64,000 nucleotides of DNA from assembly GCF_009827545.1 (NCBI RefSeq), contig NZ_WTYS01000001.1, positions 310,001 to 374,000 of the forward strand, in the 5' to 3' direction. Of this stretch, positions 1-6,979 are shown piece after piece; the first letter of the stretch is position 1, and each line of letters starts with the position of its first letter. The translations under genes were made by a program, and so were the position numbers. This DNA comes from Pontixanthobacter gangjinensis. Its GTDB lineage: Bacteria; Pseudomonadota; Alphaproteobacteria; Sphingomonadales; Sphingomonadaceae. Under the pieces are notes generated by a model that was not told where the DNA came from, searched no databases, and worked only from the letters and a program-made list of their open reading frames with translations.

Positions 1-543
1 ATATTCAGCGCAAGCGCCGCTTTGGCAAATGAGAAAAATACATCTGATGACGGCACATTGGTGATCGATATTCTGGTTCCGATGGCCTCAACCGCTGATG
101 AGGACGCGCAGCCTCTGTGCGAGGCACCGGCGGCAACGGAAAAAGAGGGCGCGGAAATAATCGTCTGCGGCGAGCTACTCGATGATTCGGCTTATTATTA
201 TAGCGGTAGCCGTGCAGCGGCGCTCGACCGCTATGCCGAAGAAACAGCCTTTGCCGGTGATATCGCTCCGCCGAATGTCGCTGGCCCCGGCATCTTTACT
301 GGTCCGGCAACCATTGCCGGGATGTGCGGCTTTATCTTCAACCCATGTCCGCCGCCCGCCGCTTATCTGATCGATTTCAGCACACTGCCTGATGCGCCCG
401 CAGGTTCCGATGCAGATTTGATATCACGAGGGCTCGCTCCAGCAGGCAAGGACGAAGACAAGCCGAGAGAGTTGACAGAATTCGAGAGGAAGGAACTCGG
501 ACTACCTCCGGCGCTCGTACCGCCAGCGATCAGTCTCGAATGA
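1..543 (+). CDS. Exported protein of unknown function (5' end outside window)
   Basis: The frame is open to the window edge. The residues before the first possible start (TTG at 22) read like the end of a signal peptide (SASAALA then NEKN), so the real start lies upstream and the TTG is probably internal. The mature part is acidic, with a short EIIVCGEL stretch of a kind common in small secreted sphingomonad proteins, and a PCPPP segment in the middle. I recognise no catalytic domain. The last codons overlap the end of the convergent homoserine dehydrogenase gene by 14 bases, so no terminator separates them. Confidence 0.6.
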   Translation: MFSASAALANEKNTSDDGTLVIDILVPMASTADEDAQPLCEAPAATEKEGAEIIVCGELLDDSAYYYSGSRAAALDRYAEETAFAGDIAPPNVAGPGIFTGPATIAGMCGFIFNPCPPPAAYLIDFSTLPDAPAGSDADLISRGLAPAGKDEDKPRELTEFERKELGLPPALVPPAISLE

Positions 544-1870
544 TTTTCATCACCAGCGGCGGCGCGGTCAGACTGTCCGAATCGCGTAGCAATTCAACTG
601 CCCTTGCAACACACCGCTCGGGTCCATCATGCGTCACCATTGCCACCAGCACTTCACCGCCATTATTCGCGCGGCCTTGTTGGATCAGGCTTTCAATCGA
701 GACATCTGCATCGCGCATTGCGGCAGTAATTTCCGCCAGAACGCCAGGCCGGTCGGTTACCGTAAACCGGATATAGGTTTGACCGGTGCGTCCCCCGGTC
801 TCTGCACGCGCCATGGGTTTTAGCTGCGACGCAGGAACGGAGAAGGGCGCGCCCACTTCGCCGCGGGCGATATCTATCAGATCAGCGACCACCGCGCTCG
901 CCGTCGGTCCGTCACCGGCACCGGCACCTTGGAACAGCAACCTGCCAGAATAATTGCCTTCTGCAACCACCGCATTGGTTGCACCCGTGACATGGGCCAG
1001 CGGATGCCCTTTGGGCACCAGACAGGGCTTAACTTCCTGCAGCAGAGCGGGTTCAGCTCCGTCCACTTCGTCAACATCGGCCATGCCGATCAGCCGAATG
1101 ACATAGCCAAGCGCGTCAGCCTGCGCGATGTCAGCGGCACGAACTCTGGATATGCCTTCGCACGCCACCGCATCGAAATCGACTTTTCCGCCAAACGCAA
1201 TCGCGGCAAGTATTGCCAATTTATGCGCCGCGTCGGTGCCTTCAACATCGAAGGCCGGATCGGCTTCTGCATAACCCAGCCGCTGCGCATCGGCCAAAGT
1301 ATCTGAAAAATCGGCACCACTCGCTTCCATGGTAGAAAGTATGTAATTGGCGGTGCCGTTCAGGATGCCGTAAATCCGCTCGATAGCGTTGGCAGCTGCG
1401 CCTTCTCTCAATCCCTTTATTACAGGAATTCCTCCTGCAACCGCAGCTTCGAATTTCAAGGCACAGCCGCGCCCTTCAGCCGCTTCGGCCAGCTCAAGGC
1501 CATGATGCGCTATCATCGCCTTATTGGCAGTGACGAGCCCCTTGCCCGCTGCGATTGCATTGCGCGCAAGAGTCAAAGCTGGGCCGTCAGACCCGCCAAC
1601 CAGTTCCACCACAACATCGACATCGCCGCGTTCGGCCATCTGGGTCATGTCATCTTCCCAAACGAAGCCCGACAGATCGACACCGCGATCAAGGCTTCGA
1701 TCGCGCGCGCATACCGATACAATCTGGATCGGGCGACCGGCACGGTCTGCAACCAAGGTGCCGTTGTCTTTGAGCAAACGAATCACGCCCGCCCCAACAG
1801 TGCCGAGTCCGGCAAGGGCAACTCTCAGTGGTTTCGTCTGTGGATCAGTCACGCAAATATCCTTGGTCAA
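530..1870 (-). CDS. hom: Homoserine dehydrogenase with ACT domain
   Basis: Reduces aspartate semialdehyde to homoserine with NAD(P)H, the branch point towards threonine, methionine and isoleucine; cytosolic. The 446-residue protein shows the N-terminal nucleotide-binding loop (GLGTVGAGV, about 21-29), the family signature around ILNGTANYIL with the downstream ADPAFDVEGTDAAHK segment of the catalytic domain, and a C-terminal ACT domain (FTVTDRPGVLAEI) that usually gives threonine feedback control. Length and domain order are normal for the monofunctional enzyme. It is the last gene of a minus-strand pair, 9 bases after a thioesterase. No leader-peptide attenuator was seen upstream. Confidence 0.96.
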   Translation of the reverse strand: MTKDICVTDPQTKPLRVALAGLGTVGAGVIRLLKDNGTLVADRAGRPIQIVSVCARDRSLDRGVDLSGFVWEDDMTQMAERGDVDVVVELVGGSDGPALTLARNAIAAGKGLVTANKAMIAHHGLELAEAAEGRGCALKFEAAVAGGIPVIKGLREGAAANAIERIYGILNGTANYILSTMEASGADFSDTLADAQRLGYAEADPAFDVEGTDAAHKLAILAAIAFGGKVDFDAVACEGISRVRAADIAQADALGYVIRLIGMADVDEVDGAEPALLQEVKPCLVPKGHPLAHVTGATNAVVAEGNYSGRLLFQGAGAGDGPTASAVVADLIDIARGEVGAPFSVPASQLKPMARAETGGRTGQTYIRFTVTDRPGVLAEITAAMRDADVSIESLIQQGRANNGGEVLVAMVTHDGPERCVARAVELLRDSDSLTAPPLVMKIIRD

Positions 1871-1879
1871 ATTTGGATT

Positions 1880-2299
1880 CTACTTCGAGAGGGCTTCGCG
1901 GACGCTGGCCGGGATGGGCAACGGACGGCCACTGGCAAGGTCCACATGGACATTCACCAACTCAATTTCGGCTCGCAGATCATCCCTGTCATCGGCTGCC
2001 GAATCAGCTACTGCACCATGCAATTCGATCCGCGTAGTCATGCTGCTGTTGCCAAAACGAGTGGTCCAGGCGCGGCCTTCGATCCATTCATCGGCGCGTA
2101 TCGGCTTGCGGAAGGCGACATCTGCATGCGCCACATGAAATTCCAGCGCGCCGTCACCAAACATCCGTATTCTCCGGTCGCGCCAATATTCCGTCACGAT
2201 AATGTCGGCATATTCGAGGTATCTTGCGTTGAAAACGACCCCTTGTGGGTCAAGTTCCGAATAGCGAACGCGAAATTTATGGAGGAATGGATTGCTCAT
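1880..2299 (-). CDS. Acyl-CoA thioesterase, 4-hydroxybenzoyl-CoA thioesterase family
   Basis: A 139-residue single hotdog-fold protein. Near the N-terminus it has YSELDPQGVVFNARYLEY, the family signature with the catalytic aspartate (D17) and the following Tyr/Asn pair, as in YbgC/FadM-type enzymes that hydrolyse acyl-CoA thioesters in the cytosol. The substrate cannot be told from sequence; short or long acyl-CoA are both possible. It is co-directional with and 9 bases upstream of hom, so the two are probably co-transcribed, though a metabolic link is not obvious. Start ATG gives the expected family length. Confidence 0.88.
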   Translation of the reverse strand: MSNPFLHKFRVRYSELDPQGVVFNARYLEYADIIVTEYWRDRRIRMFGDGALEFHVAHADVAFRKPIRADEWIEGRAWTTRFGNSSMTTRIELHGAVADSAADDRDDLRAEIELVNVHVDLASGRPLPIPASVREALSK

Positions 2300-2374
2300 C
2301 GGTTGCGCCTTAGACGCAGCACCGCCGCCAAAGGAACCACTTATTCTAACGGCGTCATTAGTTGATATTGGATA

Positions 2375-3253
2375 CTAACGCTTATCCATCAGATCGAGAT
2401 TCCGGGTACAAGGGCCAAGCTCGTCTAGGATAAACTGATAATCTGCGTCAGCACGATTTTGCGCAGCTGTACGGGCGGAAATATTGGCTTCGCGGGGCAA
2501 GCGCGGGGGCAGGAAACAGGCAAGCCGGTACCAATCAATCGTGTGCATTTGTGGCGGCCGGGCCGCTTGATCGACTATTTCTGACCAGGAAACACCCCAT
2601 ATTGGTCGCTGTGCTGGACGCCGGATGACTGTCAAGGAGACCGGGCCATCATCGTGTGTTTCCAGAAATATCTGCGTCTCCGATTCGCCTGCTAGATTGC
2701 CGTCGATTGAAAAGGCGTCGCGAATCGCCTTGATTCTGGGTGCTGCATCATTGGAAACAAATTCTGCTAGAACGGGGCGCAGCCGCTCTTCCAATTCGGG
2801 CGTCCAGGGCAATTGAGCCGAAGGGGCAACGAGTTGCAATTCGCTTGCCCGGCCGGGCACAGCGCGAGCGAAGAGCAACACTTCGGTCTTGCGCAAATTG
2901 GGCGCCTTGCCCTTCGCGGTCAAAGGCAGGTCAACCAGATATCGAAGCGATTCGCCAATCGGAGCAGTGCCAGTCAGTAATGAGGTCGTCCGCGCTTCAA
3001 TATACAGGCGGACATACCCAGGTTTGAGGCCAGGTGATCGCTCTTGTTCGACCACAGCCTGCTTGCGAATCTCGGCTTTGAGAACGATCTCAGAAGCGTC
3101 CACTAAATCTGCTAAATCTGCATACGTTGGAGAATTATTTTCTGTAAAATCCTGGCCAGATGCATGTGCGACACCACCCGAAACGGGCAGCGTGGATCCG
3201 CATATCAAGACCGCAACGGCCAACGCTCGCTTTAATAAAGCTATTTTAACCAA
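2375..3253 (-). CDS. Secreted protein of unknown function
   Basis: 292 residues. A basic N-terminus, a hydrophobic segment at about 8-27 and AHA-SG form a Sec signal peptide with cleavage near residue 31, so the mature protein should be periplasmic. The remainder is a mixed alpha/beta sequence without a motif I recognise. The first 110 mature residues (ADLVDASEIVLKAEI) resemble a small beta-rich domain, and two cysteines lie in the C-terminal quarter (ACFLPP, GPCTRN) and could form a disulfide. It is a single gene, followed on the same strand after 75 bases by the thioesterase and hom. Confidence 0.6.
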   Translation of the reverse strand: MVKIALLKRALAVAVLICGSTLPVSGGVAHASGQDFTENNSPTYADLADLVDASEIVLKAEIRKQAVVEQERSPGLKPGYVRLYIEARTTSLLTGTAPIGESLRYLVDLPLTAKGKAPNLRKTEVLLFARAVPGRASELQLVAPSAQLPWTPELEERLRPVLAEFVSNDAAPRIKAIRDAFSIDGNLAGESETQIFLETHDDGPVSLTVIRRPAQRPIWGVSWSEIVDQAARPPQMHTIDWYRLACFLPPRLPREANISARTAAQNRADADYQFILDELGPCTRNLDLMDKR

Positions 3254-3585
3254 TTGTTTATCCTCTTTACGCCGCGCAATTGAACCAATGTGGGATTCGT
3301 GCGTTAGATAGCATAGGCCGTGAATCAGGTGTTAACCCATAAAGCGTTTGCTTGGGTCCGCCATCATAGCTAAAGGTCAAAATCTGTTGCGGAAACGATA
3401 ACATAATAATCGCAATTAAGGCCAAGCCGGGTGTTTAATGTCTCGGGGCGGCGTTTAGCCCTCCAGTCCAATGGACTTTCTGAGGGTAGACAAGCAGGAT
3501 TACACTCTGGCAGTATCGAATGCTGCCAATGGGATGAGTTGCTGGGCTTCGGGTCCGGCGTAATACGATGGAGTGATGCTACTGA
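3254..3585. other. 332-base intergenic region upstream of tonB
   Basis: Divergent spacer between the secreted-protein gene and tonB; both promoters must be here. The only clear structure is a hairpin at 3459-3486: outer arms CCCTC and GAGGG enclose the perfect 13-base palindrome AGTCCA-A-TGGACT. It has no T-run, so it is more likely an operator or mRNA structure than a terminator. I could not identify a convincing Fur box although TonB genes are often iron-regulated. A 94-codon minus-strand frame here shows no protein-like features. Confidence 0.5.
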
Positions 3586-4263
3586 ATGGCTTATGCTGAC
3601 CAACAGATGAGCAGTAATCGGATTATTGCCCTGATTATCGTGGCTCTTATCCATATCGGAATCGGATACGTGCTTGTGACCGGACTCGCCTATGAGGCGT
3701 TTCAGGAAGCGGTCGAGCGCGTGACGACAGTCGATATTGAAGAGCCTGAACCAGAACCTGAGGAAGAACCGCCTCCCCCTCCACCGGAAGAAGTTCCGGT
3801 TTCGCCTCCGCCAACCGTTCCGCCTGCACCGCTTAATATGGCGAAGCCGGCCGAGTTTAAGACGGAATCGAAGCCGCGTGACGATAAGGTAATCGAACTG
3901 AAGCCGGCGCCTAAGCCAGCCCCAGTGCCGGTTCCACCGCCGCCTCCTCCGCCGCCGCCGAAGTTTACGCCGAAGGATCCGACTCCTCGTGGAAACCCTG
4001 GCCGCTGGGCTAGTCCGCGTGACTACCCATCGCGTGCTCTTCGTGAAGAGCGTGAAGGCGTTACCAGATTCCGGGTCAGTGTTAGTGCTGATGGCCGCGT
4101 GACGAACTGTACTGTCACAGGCTCAAGTGGACACAGCGACCTAGATGAAACTACATGCAAGCTCATAACCCGTCGCGGCCGCTTCAACGCTGCCACAAAT
4201 GGTGATGGTAATGAAGTAGCAGGTACATGGTCGAATGCAGTGCGCTGGGAAATACCGAGATAA
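3586..4263 (+). CDS. tonB: Energy transducer TonB
   Basis: Couples the proton-motive force, through ExbB/ExbD, to outer-membrane TonB-dependent receptors. The 225-residue protein has one N-terminal transmembrane helix (about 12-34), an acidic then proline-rich periplasmic spacer (EPEPEPEEEPPPPPPEE and a later poly-proline run, about 53-135), and a C-terminal TonB domain starting near YPSRALREEREG, with the two conserved-looking cysteines of many alphaproteobacterial members. The start MAYADQQ is the form I know from sphingomonad TonB proteins. It is the first gene of the tonB-exbB-exbD cluster; 82 bases separate it from exbB. Confidence 0.95.
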   Translation: MAYADQQMSSNRIIALIIVALIHIGIGYVLVTGLAYEAFQEAVERVTTVDIEEPEPEPEEEPPPPPPEEVPVSPPPTVPPAPLNMAKPAEFKTESKPRDDKVIELKPAPKPAPVPVPPPPPPPPPKFTPKDPTPRGNPGRWASPRDYPSRALREEREGVTRFRVSVSADGRVTNCTVTGSSGHSDLDETTCKLITRRGRFNAATNGDGNEVAGTWSNAVRWEIPR

Positions 4264-4345
4264 ACGAAGTTCGCCGCCATTTATAGGATGCCGGCCTTCT
4301 TCAACCCATTTTTGAAATTCGCTTCTTTCTGAGAGGAAACTCGCA

Positions 4346-5143
4346 ATGATTACTCAATTACTTACTGTTGCCGCCGATGCGACACCGAAAAACCAGTTCG
4401 GCTTTTTTGAAGCCATGGAACAAGGCGGGGCGATCGCCTGGTCGATTTTCGGCGTCCTTGTCATCATGTCCGTTGGCTCATTCTACATCCTGATTACCAA
4501 GCTTCTCGAACAGCAGAAGGTTTTCAAAGAATTTAACGACGTTCGCGGCCCGTTCTGGCGCGCAAACTCGCTCAAAGAAGGTGCATCAAAACTCGGCAAG
4601 AACAGCGCATGGCGCCAGTTGGTTGACGACGCTCTTGCTGCTGATGCGCAGCACGGCAAAATGACTGACCAAACAGAAGCGCATGATTGGCTTCACGGTT
4701 CGCTGGCACGTTCGGAAGCTGCGATTAACGCCAAGCTTGCTGGCGGTCTGCCGTTCCTTGCATCGGTTGGTGCGACTTCGCCGTTCGTTGGTCTGCTCGG
4801 TACCGTTATCGGGATTTACCGCGCGCTGATCAACATTGGTCTTGCCGGTTCGGCTTCGATCGATAAAGTTGCTGGCCCGGTTGGTGAAGCGCTGATCATG
4901 ACCGCGATTGGTCTACTAGTGGCGGTTCCTGCGGTGCTTGCTTACAACTGGCTTTCGGCCCGTAACAAGCGTCTCGCCGGTATGCTTTCGGGCTTCTCGA
5001 CCGACCTGCTCGCAAACTTGAGCTCCAATGGTCAGGTTAAGCCTGCTGTGCCAGCCGCTGCGGCCAAGCCTGCTGCAGCAGCTAAGACAGCTCCGATCAC
5101 CAAGCCGGCTGCCGGAGCGCCTGCAGCTAAGCCCAAGGCCTGA
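4346..5143 (+). CDS. exbB: ExbB/TolQ/MotA-type proton channel subunit
   Basis: Inner-membrane proton channel component that energises TonB. 265 residues with a membrane helix at about 30-52, a long cytoplasmic loop, and two further helices containing the family signature (FVGLLGTVIGIYRAL, about 151-165, and AVGEALIMTAIGLLVAVPAV-like segment about 189-208). The C-terminal tail (from about 233) is an Ala/Pro/Lys low-complexity extension. Strong upstream RBS (GAGAGGAAA before ATG). It follows tonB and precedes three exbD genes, which fixes its role as ExbB rather than TolQ or MotA. Confidence 0.94.
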   Translation: MITQLLTVAADATPKNQFGFFEAMEQGGAIAWSIFGVLVIMSVGSFYILITKLLEQQKVFKEFNDVRGPFWRANSLKEGASKLGKNSAWRQLVDDALAADAQHGKMTDQTEAHDWLHGSLARSEAAINAKLAGGLPFLASVGATSPFVGLLGTVIGIYRALINIGLAGSASIDKVAGPVGEALIMTAIGLLVAVPAVLAYNWLSARNKRLAGMLSGFSTDLLANLSSNGQVKPAVPAAAAKPAAAAKTAPITKPAAGAPAAKPKA

Positions 5144-5154
5144 TAGGATATCGA

Positions 5155-5185
5155 GGAGTGGTTAGGGCAAAGTCCCAGCCACTCC
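5155..5185 (+). promoter_or_regulatory. Intercistronic hairpin between exbB and the first exbD
   Basis: GGAGTGGTT pairs with AGCCACTCC (one G-T pair) and an inner GGG/CCC stem closes a short loop. There is no U-run, so it is not a simple terminator. It lies 11 bases after the exbB stop. Its likely effect is to protect the exbB message or lower exbD expression, in keeping with the excess of ExbB over ExbD in the complex (inference). Confidence 0.5.
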
Positions 5186-5228
5186 CCCCGATAGTCCGAA
5201 GAAACATTAATCAGGATAGGAATTAGCA

Positions 5229-5762
5229 ATGGCAGTTTCCATGGGAGGCGGAGGCGAAGAAAGGCCGATGTCAGATATCAACACCACGCCACTGGTTGAC
5301 GTGATGCTGGTTCTTCTGATCATCTTCCTTATCGCCGTTCCGGTCGCAATTCAGACCATCGATAAGCTCAATATTCCAGTTATCGAGACTCAAGAGTCGA
5401 AAGATAAGGTCGAGAATCTTCTGCTAACGGTCAGCACGACCGATGCAGCCGGCCGTAGTGCTGGTGAACCGGGCTTCGAAGGCGCTTTTCGTGAAGGCGA
5501 GTGCCGGGTCTATTTCAACAACACCACACCGGTCGATGCGCGTGAATTATACGATCAAGCTTTTGAACGGCTTGAAGCAATTGTCGAACGTGCCGGCGGT
5601 GTCGAAGCCATTATGGATGACCCGGAAAAGATTCCGCAGGTTCATATTCGCGGAGACGTTGACGCACCTTGGCGCTGTGTCGCAGGAACTATTTATAACG
5701 TTCAGGCGGCCGGATACCCAACAATCGGCTTTATCTCCAACCCCGTTGCACCAGGCATCTAA
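5229..5762 (+). CDS. exbD: ExbD/TolR biopolymer transport protein, long form
   Basis: ExbD subunit of the TonB motor. 177 residues: a cytoplasmic N-terminus with the MSDINTTPLVDVMLVLL signature, one transmembrane helix (about 22-42) that holds the conserved proton-carrying aspartate D24, and a periplasmic domain. The periplasmic part is longer than in the next two copies and has two cysteines (C92 and C150) that could form a disulfide. Its C-terminal half (VHIRGDVDAPW...VQAAGYPTIGF) is the usual ExbD/TolR fold. It sits 85 bases after exbB behind a hairpin. Confidence 0.93.
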   Translation: MAVSMGGGGEERPMSDINTTPLVDVMLVLLIIFLIAVPVAIQTIDKLNIPVIETQESKDKVENLLLTVSTTDAAGRSAGEPGFEGAFREGECRVYFNNTTPVDARELYDQAFERLEAIVERAGGVEAIMDDPEKIPQVHIRGDVDAPWRCVAGTIYNVQAAGYPTIGFISNPVAPGI

Positions 5763-5808
5763 TGTCTGGCCTTCGGCTGGAATGAATTAAATTTAGGAGT
5801 AACCCAAG

Positions 5809-6258
5809 ATGGCAATGTCAGGCGGCAGGGACGATGGCGAGCCGATGATGGAAATGAACACGACGCCGCTTATCGACGTCATGCTCGTTCTGCTCATCAT
5901 GTTCATTATCACTATTCCCGTAGCAACACACTCGACAGATATTGATCTGCCAGCACCGAACCCTGATCCTCCAGCGGAAGATGAGATCGATCCTATCAAG
6001 AATAAGATCGTGCTCACTACCGAAGGCGCGATTCTCTGGAATGGCGAGCCGAAGGCACAGGATGAATTGGTTCGCAACCTGGAGATCACCAAGTCGATCA
6101 AACCAGAGCCGGAACTGCAGTTCGAACCCGAAGGTTCAGCAAGCTACCTTCTTTCGGCTCAAGTACTGGACATTATCAAGTCATCCGGCGTGAACAAATT
6201 CGGCTTTGTCGGCAACGACAAATACCGTGCATTTGGTAAGGCACCAGAAGCCGAGTAA
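5809..6258 (+). CDS. exbD: ExbD/TolR biopolymer transport protein, second copy
   Basis: 149 residues with the N-terminal signature MEMNTTPLIDVMLVLLI, the transmembrane helix with D23, and a short periplasmic domain ending FGFVGNDKYRAF. A good RBS (TTTAGGAG) precedes ATG. It is more like the third copy (shared FGFVGND ending, NKI(V) and LWNG(EP/TA) segments) than the long first copy, so copies two and three probably arose by a local duplication. A strong terminator follows 27 bases after its stop. Confidence 0.93.
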   Translation: MAMSGGRDDGEPMMEMNTTPLIDVMLVLLIMFIITIPVATHSTDIDLPAPNPDPPAEDEIDPIKNKIVLTTEGAILWNGEPKAQDELVRNLEITKSIKPEPELQFEPEGSASYLLSAQVLDIIKSSGVNKFGFVGNDKYRAFGKAPEAE

Positions 6259-6285
6259 CGAATTCAACTTCATAAATTCGAAGAG

Positions 6286-6313
6286 GGGGGCAGAGCGATC
6301 TGTCCCCTTTTTC
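6286..6313 (+). terminator. Rho-independent terminator after the second exbD
   Basis: Nine-pair stem GGGGGCAGA / TCTGTCCCC (one G-T pair) with a GCGA tetraloop, followed by TTTTTC. This is a textbook intrinsic terminator and probably ends the tonB-exbB-exbD-exbD transcript, which leaves the third exbD to its own promoter or to read-through. Confidence 0.85.
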
Positions 6314-6494
6314 TTTGCCTGCTGCCAAGAAGAAACGGCCTCGTATATTGCGGCGGCTTCGACCACTTATCCAACCCGCGCACCATCAACTTCAAGGCCG
6401 GAAGGATGTCGGCGAGGCCAACAAGTTCCGTCAGAGCTCGTGCCAAACTCCAAAATTGCGATATGGTATCTTGTTACATAGCAGGAGGGTTAGC

Positions 6495-6926
6495 ATGGCA
6501 TTTGCAGCAAGAACCGCCGAAAATTCACCGATGGGTGATTTGAACACGACCCCCCTGATCGACGTCCTGCTCGTCCTCCTCGTCATGTTTATCATCACAA
6601 TCCCCGTCGCAACGCATACCGTCGACATTGATTTACCCGGTACACCGCCGACTATTTTGCCAGCACCCGACATCATCAAAAACAAGATCGTCATTTCCGG
6701 TGCCGATGAGCTCCTGTGGAATGGCACCGCAATAGACGAAGAACAGCTAAACGCTCTGCTCTACGAAACCAGGATGATGCCGGTTGAGCCTGAATTGCAA
6801 TTCGAACCCGAGGCCAATGCGTCCTATTACGCAGCGGCGCGAATTTTGAAGCTGATCAAATCAAGCCAAGTCACAAAATTCGGCTTTGTGGGAAATGACA
6901 GGTTCCGTTCGCTCGAAGGGGCCTGA
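6495..6926 (+). CDS. exbD: ExbD/TolR biopolymer transport protein, third copy
   Basis: 143 residues. The frame is open further upstream, but ATG at 6495 is preceded by GCAGGAGGG at good distance and gives the normal ExbD N-terminus (MGDLNTTPLIDVLLVLLV with D23 in the membrane helix), so the longer start at 6315 is rejected. The periplasmic domain ends FGFVGNDRFRSLEG, close to copy two. It lies behind the terminator at 6286-6313, about 180 bases downstream, so it may be expressed separately. A tonB cluster with three exbD genes is more than the usual one or two; copy three may serve a different TonB or receptor set (inference). Confidence 0.9.
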   Translation: MAFAARTAENSPMGDLNTTPLIDVLLVLLVMFIITIPVATHTVDIDLPGTPPTILPAPDIIKNKIVISGADELLWNGTAIDEEQLNALLYETRMMPVEPELQFEPEANASYYAAARILKLIKSSQVTKFGFVGNDRFRSLEGA

Positions 6927-6943
6927 GGTCTGAAATTCATCGC

Positions 6944-6973
6944 CCTGTAGCTCTCGGACCTGTAGCTCTCGGA
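6944..6973. repeat. Perfect 15-base tandem duplication
   Basis: CCTGTAGCTCTCGGA occurs twice head to tail (6944-6958 and 6959-6973) in the 53-base gap between the convergent third exbD and helicase genes. It probably arose by replication slippage. No function visible. Confidence 0.9.
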
Positions 6974-6979
6974 GCGATA

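Noticed and set aside
3370-3654. 94-codon minus-strand frame upstream of tonB
   Set aside because: Overlaps the tonB start, has no RBS or protein-like pattern, and the region is better explained as promoter and hairpin.
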